Of a stretch of DNA of 64,000 nucleotides, positions 1 through 12,100 are shown one piece after another; position 1 is the stretch's first letter, and every line of letters starts with the position of its first letter. Made by a program: the position numbers and the translations under genes. Source of the DNA: Mytilus trossulus (Eukaryota; Mollusca; Bivalvia; Mytilida; Mytilidae); the NCBI RefSeq assembly GCF_036588685.1, contig NC_086381.1, forward strand, positions 65,417,436 through 65,481,435, read 5' to 3'. The notes under the pieces are model-generated. The model saw only the letters and a list, made by a program, of their open reading frames with translations. It had not been told where the DNA came from and made no database searches.

Positions 1-164
1 TAAATGCTGATCCAAACAAACTGCGGCCAACGTCTTCGTCCGACTTGACCCATTCAAACTCACAGTCCTGTAAATCATTTGCATCAAGAGGACATTCGAT
101 GAAGTCTATCCATGTTGGTCCTGGTCCGGGAGCTATTTTTTCAAATTTAGGTACTCCTCCATAC
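1..164 (-). CDS. Exon 9 of Ig/SRCR gene: second half of SRCR domain 3, cut by window edge
   Basis: Begins YGGVPKFEKIAPGPGPTW, contains IECPLDANDLQDCEFEW, and stays open to base 1, so the gene continues to the left. Acceptor CTTCAG, phase 2. Confidence 0.85.
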
Positions 165-3100
165 CTGAAGATTATCATGAACTTGTAATATAATTGAGGT
201 AAACAGTTTATGCAGGATTAAAGCATAAAAAACGTACAGGATGAAATTTACAACTGTATATAAATGCAAGAGGGAAGGCATTTTTTAAAGAAGAGATGTA
301 GTCTTCTCCATGCTCTTCAATTTCGTAATTTATTTGGCCTATTGAACACTTTTGTAGACGAAACGCGAGTCTGGCGTAAAGATGAAATTTAAATACTGAT
401 ATCTTTGATGAGTTTATATACCCCGTTTCATTCTTAAATTTTTGACCTGAAAATCCATTTTACTTGCCATCAAAAACCTTTTTTTTTATAGATATTATTA
501 TATAGTTATATTATCCTGATATGTTTGAACTATTTTGGAAGTGTCATGTTACTTTTCTATTTACTATGATCCAAAAACTGGCTGCTAAAAAAAATCAATG
601 AAAGCAATATTTTTGTTTTGTCGATTTTTATCAATTGTTTTTACACAAATTTCCTTTAATGAAGTTCGCTTATCTCTTTCAAAATAACAAGCTTTTTCAA
701 AGACTGTCACACATTGATAATATGGAAATAAAGGAACTGAAAAAGCAAAAATAAATGTAGCATTGTAGGGTTCGTGTGCTTGGTTCAATAATAAGCCATT
801 CGAAATGTTTCTGGAAATGCTTTTCATACATTGGTGTCTTTTTCTTTATAAAGTGATAAAAAAAAAGTATTTTTTTTTAAGAATTTGAAAGATGACATTG
901 AATACTCACTGATTCCATTATATTAGTTAACGTATTGTTAAATATACACTGCAGAGTTGAGTCTATTTGTTTTTACAATTTAATGTAAAAATATTGTTTT
1001 AAAAACTTGAACACGAAAACAGTTCTCACAGAATACATTTTTCATTAATTACAGTGAATTTGACATAATTCATTGACATGTAGCTTAACGGTTCATTATG
1101 TATTAGTTATCAACATTGGTTAAATGAATAGTTACCAACATTTATATTTTTTTAAATAATTTTTTCTTGTTTATTTGATCATCACTTTTGAACGTTTTTT
1201 GTGTGCCTTAATATGTGAATGAAAATAAAAAATGAATGACACACAACAGGATACAAAACTTTACATTGAAAACCAGAGACTTAGCAACACGAACCACATT
1301 TAAAACCCTGTATGATCTCAATGGCCCGGAAGCGTATGCAGATCCTACTCTATATGTAAACACAAGGCTTCACATACTGCTCATGAACTGCATTTAACAA
1401 CTATGTTAATACACATTATCACCATACCAATCACAAGGTACTTACGGATACCCCAACATTTTGCACAACACATTCGCTCCCTCATACCCATACCAGTAAT
1501 CATTCACAGTTCCCCAAATGTTGTTGTGCAATATTTCGACTCGTCCTTCGTGTTCTATGTTTGATCCTGCTAATCGTACTTGATTTCCTGAATTATCTTT
1601 AATTGAATACATATAACATATTTTATTTCAGTAATTGGAATACATATCTTTAATATGTGAGGAATGGGTGTTTTCCACAACATTAAATTGCAAAAAAGTG
1701 AAACAGGTCTATATTTTTTATCAAGTTTACGAATTTCGGTACAGGAATGCAATGTAATAAAACCATGTCTTTAAACAAACCAATCTATGCCATATATTTA
1801 TTAGTAAAACTGTTTGTTATGTTGTCTTTCTTGTGTTTAAACTTACTTATTTCTGAATATGTCCAACATCTAATAGCTAAAATATCCCAACTGCTGTCGG
1901 ATGTACGATCTCCCCATATGGTATGAGTACACTCACTAAAATGTAATGCATTCTCGGGACAAGAAAGGTTTTGTAAAAGTGGATTTGTTGATTCTAGCGT
2001 CTTGTAATTAGAATAAATTTCTTCAAAACTCTCACCACCACACCTAAATCGAAAATACATAAGAAGTAGAATAATAAAATATCGAACTCCAATGAATATC
2101 GGAGAAATAAACAGAAAGTCTTATACCAAATGGACAACAAATAAGGACACCATACGAATGATATACAACTGATGTACTCCTTTCATGGTACAAGCATTTT
2201 CTTTTTTATAAGAAATTAGAGGATTAAACCTTGTTCTATAGCTAGCTAAACCAAACCCTTTTGAAAAAATATAAGACGAATGTTTTGGAAGTTTTAATAT
2301 AAACGTGTGAACTGTCTATTTTTAGATATCTTTAAATCCTGCATTTAAAAAAGTCTATGGAGAATTAAATGAGAATCTTACGTTAAGTGACAAGTATATG
2401 TACGTTGAAAGCAATGGTTTACTTATTCGTTCAATTATATATCATTAAATCTGTCTTATTTCTAGAAAACAATTATCAACGTAAGTAAGCATTCCATCAA
2501 GATTTTGATCTGCTCTTCGAAGTTGTCAAACGTCTTCTTGATAACCGGAAACTGCATCTGGGTTAAAGAGCGGTTTGTAACGCCACTCTCAGATTTTAAT
2601 ATGTAACGTGTTGTGGAAGTTTTTTTAGTTATTCCTTGTGTTTTCATGGGATTGTAGGTTTCTTTTCATGTTAAGTATTTCTTTTTGTGTGTGGGTTTTT
2701 TTTTGTGTCTTCGTTTCCTTTCTGAAGCTAAAGTCAGCCTAACATAATACCAGTATCAATATGTTATATATAATTAATAAAACGACTTATGTTAACTTAC
2801 TTAAAACCAAGGGTTTGACAAAGAACATTTACTTCGGACTGTTCGATATGATTTATATTAACGAATCCCCAGTGACCTTCTGCGAACACTTCTACAACAC
2901 CCTCTCGTAACTTAAGATACCCCATGCCTGGAACCAACAAACGAACAGGCACGTCAGGAACTGAAACAATAAATATACATATGCTTTTCTCTTTATTCAT
3001 TTCATATCAGACTTGGGGTCAATTACATTAGAATGTAATTAACTAAATTCCACATTACATAGCAAAAATTATCAATTACACTAAATATACATTACACTTT

Positions 3101-6100
3101 TTTTGAAATGTAATTAATTAAATTACAATTTCTTTACTAAAGTAATTAATTAAATTAAACATTACTTTTCATCATAATATTTTTGAACAATACTATACAT
3201 GTATATATAATGCTCGGTAAAATTTTCATGTAAGCATCGATTAAGCCTTGCTTTTGTTAATTATTAGTAATTTTAATGTACATGTTTTGTCATTATGTCT
3301 AAATTTCTTTTGTCTGAACACTTTAACAGCAATTCTTAATAGTCATCCGCTGAAACAGATTCTTTTCAAATGTAGTAAGTTTAGATATTGTAACGTACTT
3401 TCAACAGGCTCCAACCTGCAAGTAACTCCAAGCACATGTGGAGAGTAACATTTCCTTTCTTTTACTATTTGACATTGGCCAATATCTGTAACATTTGGGA
3501 AACAACTGATTCCATAGATACAATATGGGTTATATTTTTCACTTTTATACACGTGATGCGTTGCATATCTTAATATGGATCTTTCTTCGTGTGTATTTCG
3601 TGGTACACCTCCATATCTGAACAAAAACAACACCAAAATGATGTTTATATGACATTGGCTATTGTAAACGTTAAGCTCCGATGCATATTCTAAATTCTTT
3701 GGGAGAAAAAGACAAAAAATCAAAATTATATTGCAACCAATTTGGTTTTGTATACATGCAGAGTAATAATATTTTTAAACAAGACGAGTATCGTTGATTT
3801 GTAATTCAAAATAAATTTGTAAAACCTTTTTTATGAATTAGACTAGTTTCAAGTCCAGTATCTTTAACTTTAAATTTCAATTGTTGATCATCCTTATGGG
3901 ATATCTGTATCACAGGTGATATCTGATATGTGACTGATGTCGAAACATCAACCCCGTTCCCTTTTCATATATGTGATCCATCTAGTGGACTATTTACCAG
4001 GTTTGTAATAACATAAGCAACATGACGGGAGCTACATGTGGCGCAGGATCTGCCGACCCTTTTAAGGTGCCATGAAACGATCGCTAGTTTTTGATTGGAA
4101 TCGTGTTTCTAAGTTTTATATGATGTGTCTAGTGTAATAGTATTTGTCTGTTTGACTTTTCTTTTCAAACTATGGCGTTGTCAGTTTAATTTCAATCGAT
4201 CAGTTCGAATGTCGCTCTGGTATCTTTCGCTCCTTTTTTAATTGTCATTGAGTGAATCAAGAAAGGTTCTATAGTTTACTGAATCTTCAGAATGGCTAAC
4301 CATGTATGCGAACGTATGGTGCGTCTTTATGAAATGTTTATTGTTTTATATTAGTTATACCACACACTCAATATCTTCATTATGTATTTTATATTGCCCA
4401 AACATTTTATTCATTTTCATGCAATGTTGATTTCCAAAATAAACAGGATACTTTAAACATACAAATGTAATGTTATAAATGAGAGTAAAAACGCTTTCTA
4501 TTTTTAATCATTTTAATAATTCATAGTATTTCAGAACAAAATGGACTCGAACTGTAAAATTCTAGTTAATTTCCTTACATTCGCATTAATTTGAGTATGC
4601 TTTTATTAATTGGCTTGAAGCTTTATAATGCTAAAGTGATTGAAAACAGAAGATTTACTTTTAATTGTGAGAACGTTTTGAGCCCAGTAGTCAACACTTC
4701 GGTGTTGACATGAATATCAATAATGTGGTCATATTTTTTAAATTTCCCGTAAACAAAAGTTTAAATTTTTTTTCGAAAAAACTAAGGATTTTCTTATTCC
4801 AGGCATAGATTTCCTTAGCCGTATTTGGCACAACTTTTTGGAATTTTGGATCCTCAATGCTCTTCAACTTTGTAATTGTTTGGCTTTATAAATATTTTGA
4901 TAGGAGCGTCACTGATGAGTCTTATGTAGACGAAACGCGCGTCTGGCGTACTAAATTATAATCCTGGTACCTTTGATAACTATTGATTTGGATTTCCGTT
5001 GACTCTGTATCCTATTAAGCAATTAAAGACTTATATCTAACCAATTTCACAGCTTTTAACCTTTATTGCTACCTAATATTTTCTTGAGTTGTGATTATGA
5101 TACACCAACACTTTATTTACATTCATTAAATACAGTCCCACTCAATGTCATTTCGTTTATAGCAGCATGGCTGTTTTCATTACGATTTCAGCATTGAACA
5201 CTATCACAATCTTTATGAATAACAAGTAACTTAAAACTTGGGTAAAAGCTATTATCGCGCAAATAGGTGTTTTATTATACATATACAACCCAACAGATAT
5301 CACTTTGTATACTATACAAAAATCGCTTTTAAGCTACGCCCACTGCCTGAATACGTTTGTGTATTGCTGTTGAAGAGTGTTGTATGAACATGCGTGGCCT
5401 TAGAATGTGTATTACAGATGTATTCCAATGACGTATTGCTTTACTTTATTCGACCTAACGATTAGTTTTGTATGTTCTGTTTGTTTTGATGCATTTCTTT
5501 AGAGCAATAAGAATTAACCCCATTGTCTAATAACAGACACACAAGATCGTTTCCTAAAGCACTAAGTATCGATTTCAAGACTGGAATGTGCACATGTGTA
5601 CGTACATGTATTAACAAAATCAGTCATGTCAATTTCAGTATCAACGTCAAGTTAATGTCACGTTCAGTTCAAAATTCTGATTGATTGATTGTTGGTTGCT
5701 TCACGACGTCAAAATTCGGAAGCTTAGGACGACTCGTACGCTTTTGTTTTCAATCGGACAATGTTTTGTAAGTGTCGGTTGTTGTATAGAAAGGTATATA
5801 ATATGAAACTTAGAGCGAGGGGCTGGAGTATTCCTGTAATTAGTGTAATTGAAATGTTTTGGCTGACTAGATGTAGCTTATTAACGTAGTTTTGTAAATC
5901 TACTCACTAATATCATTGTAAAAATGGGATTTCAAATGGCCCTTGACTTTAGAATGAAAAGAAGGTAGCTGCTGGTGTAAGTATGTTTATTGATATAAAG
6001 CGGTGTTTTACTATAATGTACTTATTTACATGGTAAGATGACAAAATAAATTGAACAAGAGCAGACAATTCTTAAATTGCAGTGAAAGCTTGAACTTCTT

Positions 6101-9100
6101 GAAAAAAAAATTAAATTCACGTAAAAACTAAAACTATATTGAAAATGCTTTTGAATGAGTACAAACAGTTGGATCCCTCTTCCATATCTTTGGTTGAAAC
6201 ACCTTTTAAAAATGGCTTGATCTGCCCCTGGTATATACCCATAGGTAGTTCAGTGGATAGTTTACATTCATGAAATATTTGTCACTGGACATTAGGCAAC
6301 CAATAATCGACCAATTTATGACGGAATATATCAAATAGCTTTATTAATAATTTCCCTTCAAAAGTTTCATGATTGACTCTTTTTGTGTACAAGTAATTGC
6401 ATGAAAGATAAAGGATTACAAATTTAAGATGGAGTTGTACTTTAATCAAGGTATAAAGAACCATAATTGTTATTCTTTATTTTAATGAAAGAAAACTTAA
6501 TTGTAATAAAAAGAATTTGATTCAAAAGATTGATTAGTGGGATGTTAAGAATCTGTTTGAAAACTAATTTCAAACTATTTACTTAAATTTGGAACACATA
6601 ATTTATTTCAAAATAGCCAGTAGCAATTGTTGTTGTAATATCTTGATTACGATATAATGAAATCTTACCTTTGTGGCCATTCATGCGTAGTTACTTAGTA
6701 CACGGGAAAAGTATGTACTATGAAAATTAGAAGGCAAATTCAAGGAATTTGATTGGACGAGAGGCTGTAAGTATGTGCTAGATATAGGAAGATGTGGTGT
6801 GAGTGCCAATGAGACAACTCTCCATCCAAATAACAATTCAAAAAGTAAACCATTTTAGGTCAAAGTTTGTTTTTACTGTTGAAATTAGTCGTTATGTAAG
6901 TATAGATAATTATACACTTTGGGCTATACATTATCGTTGACCATTCGAGATTATTATTTTGTAGAACCCGTGTTCAGCTGAATATGTGAATTTAATATTA
7001 CTACGCGGGCCTCAAGTGATTTTTTATCGAAAATAAATGCAAGAAATGTACGTCTTTCTGTCTTTCATAGCACAAACAATAACAAAACTAATTGCAGGAT
7101 AAAGACTACAACTGTTTAGTGTCTTTAAATATAAGCTATATTTGTACTCGGCTCCACACAGGAGAACTAGCTTGCTGAAGTTCACAATACACCTTTTTCT
7201 TGGTTTCGTACAACTACAGCTGATATTTTAAGACACTGAACAGTTAATAAAATCATTGAAAATTGAGAAAGGAAATGGGGAATGTGTCAAAGCGACAACA
7301 ACTCGACCATACAGCAGACAACAGCCGAATAATGTATATTTAATGTTTTAGATAATAACCAATAATGCATGTAGAACAGTAAATTAAACAAAAACTAAAT
7401 GCTTTCTGTTTTTATTACATAAGCGTTGGTTCGAGCGTGTAAAATATTCTTTTATATCATCTGTGTACGATATTAAGATGTGGAGGATTGCATACACACA
7501 TAGAGCCGACAATGTGTCAATAAGACCACATGTTGCATACAAAAACCGAAAACGCCTCTAGGCATTTATCAAACTCCGATACTCTCTAGGTTGTGGAGAA
7601 TGTATCAATACATAATTATGATACTTTAAGATACTCAAAATATTCAGATGAAGTGTTTACACTTTAATTACGTCTAAAAATATTTCAGTTTTATTCGGAC
7701 TCAAATTTATATATTTCGACCTTTGAGTAATACACTGCTTGTGTATTTATCTTAAAAAAAAATTAAATTTTGCTTAATATTGTGAATTCGATCGCCATAT
7801 TTTTTGTAAACGAAACGATAAAATAGGGTTCACAGTAACTAACTATAAGATAGATATCGGAGACGATTGTTTACCAAGATTAACTGTGATACATTAACTC
7901 AAAACGCAACTAAGTTGTAAGAATGTATATTCATGGCGCCTACACACTACTCTTTTGTTTGTTAATCATTGAAATATAGAACGATATTATTATACTTAAA
8001 AAATCAAAATAATGAATACAAATTGTTTTAAAGTAAAAGGCTATTTTAACAAATTGTATACATACGGATATCCAAGAGATCGACACACAATAGAGGCCTT
8101 CAATGAACTAAAAGTATTGTAATGAAAATAAGTCCATTTGTTCTTCAAGCAAATTCGAAGCAGTCCTTCTCCACCCTGAGTGAATGATTCCAATCTAATG
8201 GGAGTTAATATAGATTCTGAAAATGACATGAACAATTTTAAGTACTTTGACATTCTCGATAATCGATAGGTTGCTTTCTTTTGAAAGATATTGGTCTTTC
8301 CCCTCGGTAAAACATATATTGTTCAAATTGTAAAATCAAAACCTTTTTATAGGAAAAATCAGATACTTGTTAACAAATATGATTAATAAAATTGAAATGT
8401 ACTTTTAAATTAGCAAGTGATTATGACGTAATGATTAGAATATACGTATATAGCTGTCGTATTTTTCAACATTTTAATGATTTAATTATCTTCAGACTCG
8501 CATTTCGATCCTATTAAGATTAAATGTTATGCCTTAGTTATAAATAACGAAATCAGAGAAACCGATCAATGCAATTGATGTTTCCCGTGGATCAAGTTTT
8601 CAGAATATTGTTTTTTCCAGTTGGTTTCGAAAGATCAACAACGTAAATATGTATAACTCTCTCTGTCGTTTTGTGAAAAAAACACATCCGACGGATGCGT
8701 TTTGATCAACATACATTTAAATCACAGTTGTATGCATTTAAACTATCGTCTGGTTCGGACTTACAAGATCACAACATTGGTAGCCAAATATAGAGCATAA
8801 AATATTTACATCGTTCTGGAGAATTTACTATCAACCATTATGGTTTGAATAGGGTTTTTGAAGTCGTGTCTACAATGTGGTTTGTAGACCGCTTGTTACT
8901 GGCACTGTCGGTTTGTTTTCGAATTGTGATAGTATCCCTTTGATATACTCCGTCTCTCTATTATTATTACTTGACCAACGGTTTAGTACTTGTGTGATGT
9001 GTAAGCGTGAGTCAATTACCTATCAATTAATACATGGTGCCTATTATTTGATAAAGCTTTTCAAATATGAAAAGGAAAATGCGGTATGAGTGTCAATGAG

Positions 9101-12100
9101 AGAACTATATATCCAAGTCAAAACTCCGAATGGGTAAAACGTAACAATTATTTGTCAACATACGGTCTTCAACACAAAACCTTGGCTCACATGAAACAGC
9201 AAGATTTACAGGTCCCTGAAACGACTGGTGTAAACCAGTTCGCCGTTTCAGATTCTAATGCATCCTGGGTAATATTTTCAAAAATGTACACCAAAACGTC
9301 CAGATTGGTTAAAAAATGTTAAACTTACCTTCAACGTTTACTTTAAATTTCCTTTCTATGACAGCGGACCCTTTAATATTGACACGACACTTTATAACTC
9401 CCGAGTCTGTTGCTTGCGTGTTTCGTATAACAAGTTTATTGTTGTATGTGTCACCTCGCCGTGGTTGTCGTCTTTTTACGAAGATCAAATATCGTCCATT
9501 TTCAGTATTATTTCTAATGACTTTTGCAGATGTTGAGTTTTCTATTCTTACCCACTTTACGAATGCAAAACAGTAAAAAGATTAAGAATTAAATTGCTTT
9601 TACTTATTTTAACAAATTTGAAATACAACATGGTATGACGAATCTTATGAATATATTGCAGATTAAAAAAAAACTTAAATACAATTAAACTATTCCAAAT
9701 AAACATACCTAATTTTTAAGGTAGTTTTGTGACCTATCGCTGATTACCAAAATTTCGTATATGTCATCTGATCTTTGGTGGACAAATAAAGTACATTGAC
9801 TTTTTAAATACAGATAGTGATGGTTTGTTGTCTTTTCTCTGAGAAAATTTCATCAAATTAAAAGACTTACTCCATTTCTTTCTTTGAGTAGTACAGCGTT
9901 ACTGACCTTAATCATACAAATAAAACTCTTTTTTTTCTATTAGCGCTGTGTTTTACACTGTTCGTTTCCCATTCACATAATTAGCTCTACAGTCAATGCT
10001 TCAATACGGCTAATGACAAATGTTTTTACAATGGTCTTTCAATAGCTACACACATTATTCATCGATGTGAAACTCGAATAGACATCAATGAATTGGATTT
10101 TTTACATCCATGTTTTGTTATATAGCGCGCTTGCATTTTTTTTTTTTTAAGTTTCCTTATGAGGATTAACCGGGAAAATTGCTTCCAACTCACCAAATAA
10201 AGATCAAATTATTTCTATTTTGTTTTAGGTTTGAATTATTCAACATAAAGGTTCAATTATCAAACAAAGGTAATGATGACAAAAAAAACATTTACTATAA
10301 CAAGTTTTTTGCACCACCAGATTTAATTTTTTTTTTTAAAGTTTTTCCATGTATGAAATTTATTAACGTATTCAGAAATATGACAGTTGTTTTCAAATTG
10401 TTAAATGTGTTTGATCAGTTGATTTTGACGTTTGTCAAAGGACTGTCAGTTATGAATTTTCCTTGGGTTAGGTATGTTTATTATTTACATTTTAATTGAG
10501 CTTTTCTTATTTAAAGTAGTTTGTTGTAATGTATATTGTTATTTTAAAAAAGTCATGTTCAATCTTACCTCAAACTTAGGTTCTTCGTCGGTGCGAACTT
10601 TACAACTTAGAGCAATTCTATTATGTTCTCCTATTGCAAAGTTACTTGTATATGGCGATAAGAACTTTAATCCGGGTACGCTGGTGATATCTAAAAAAAA
10701 ATAATGAAAAATCCTAAATATATATAAACTGCAATTTCCAGTTGCCGACACTGTCAATGCTTTATTGTATTTAATGTACCATTTATAGCAATGAGTTTAT
10801 AAATACTTAACCGGACAACTGGAATCAGCAGCTATACAAAACTTGTGGAAATATTTCTCCTTGGTGAATTCATTTTATATTTTTTTATTTATTTAAATTT
10901 TTACCGTTGAAATGCAGTGCACATTATACCGTTACGCAGTACACCGTATTCCATTACGCAGTTATCATTATTAGGTTAAATCATTTTAGTAGCACTTGCT
11001 TTGTATACTATTTTAGTTTTCACATCCCTGGATACAGGTCTTTATACCTAGATGTTGTTCCATTAGTCAGAATTATAGACTTGACACTTTCCTAAAATAT
11101 TTTGATTTATTTACGAAGAATTTTGGTTTTTAAACTGTCACCCGCATTCGTTGGTATGATTCGTGTTGCTCAGGTTTTTTCTGTTTGTATTGTTCTGTAA
11201 CTTGTTGTTGTTTGCATTTCCTTTGTGTTTGTCCGGATAATTTCGGTCTGCCTCCCACTATTGATATTGATTTTTCACTCGGTTTTATCCATATATATTT
11301 TAAACAAATTGCATGTACATATCCTCATATATTATCAATGTAAAATATGTAAAAAAAATATCTATCAAATCATAGACACAATTATGTCATATGATCATGA
11401 CGTCATCAATGTTTTTTTCATGATTTACGCCGGTTTAATATTGAATTGATAATTAAATCATAAGAAATAACTGTAATATTTTGACAGTCTAGTCGAAATA
11501 ACATACACTAGAATTAGACTTCGCCAATATATGTCTTTTCAGTGACGTAAGGGATCGGAACGGTATTTGGAAGGCCATATAATTTATCCTCAATTTCAAG
11601 ATCCTGTGAATTTTAAGAGTCAATTTAGGATAAACGGAGCATATAAACTGGAGGGAAAATATGATACAAGCACAAACGAAAAAGTACAGCAGATGGGATC
11701 TAAGTACAATCTATATTTTATTTAGAATTGAAGTCAAAATACGTTTAATGTTGAGATATAACGCTACGATCTTTGTGAAAATAAAATAAGGATCTTGTAC
11801 CTGTAATAAAACATGACATATTCAATGCTCAATATTTATTAATAAGATAGCACCTATATTTTTCATCATTTTTTTCTAGTACTCAATCATTACGTGAATA
11901 ATAATACATGAACTAAACAGTTTTCTTTTATTGGTTGATGGTACTTCACAATGCCGTTATATTTTCTAGTCCTGTCGATGACAACTGATTTGGAAGTGAT
12001 AGTGAACGAACCTATTGTATTGCAGAGTCAGTGGATGTCATATCAATAACTTTGTCGTGCTTATGGTAAAGATTGTCGTCACTCTTTCTCGTTATTTTGT

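Noticed and set aside
9316-9576. 86-codon open frame on plus
   Set aside because: It is antisense to the Ig exon on minus, which has the splice borders and the domain motif.
10179-11449. Several 60-106-codon frames on plus
   Set aside because: Low-complexity T-rich translations in an intron of the SRCR gene, partly dispersed repeats.
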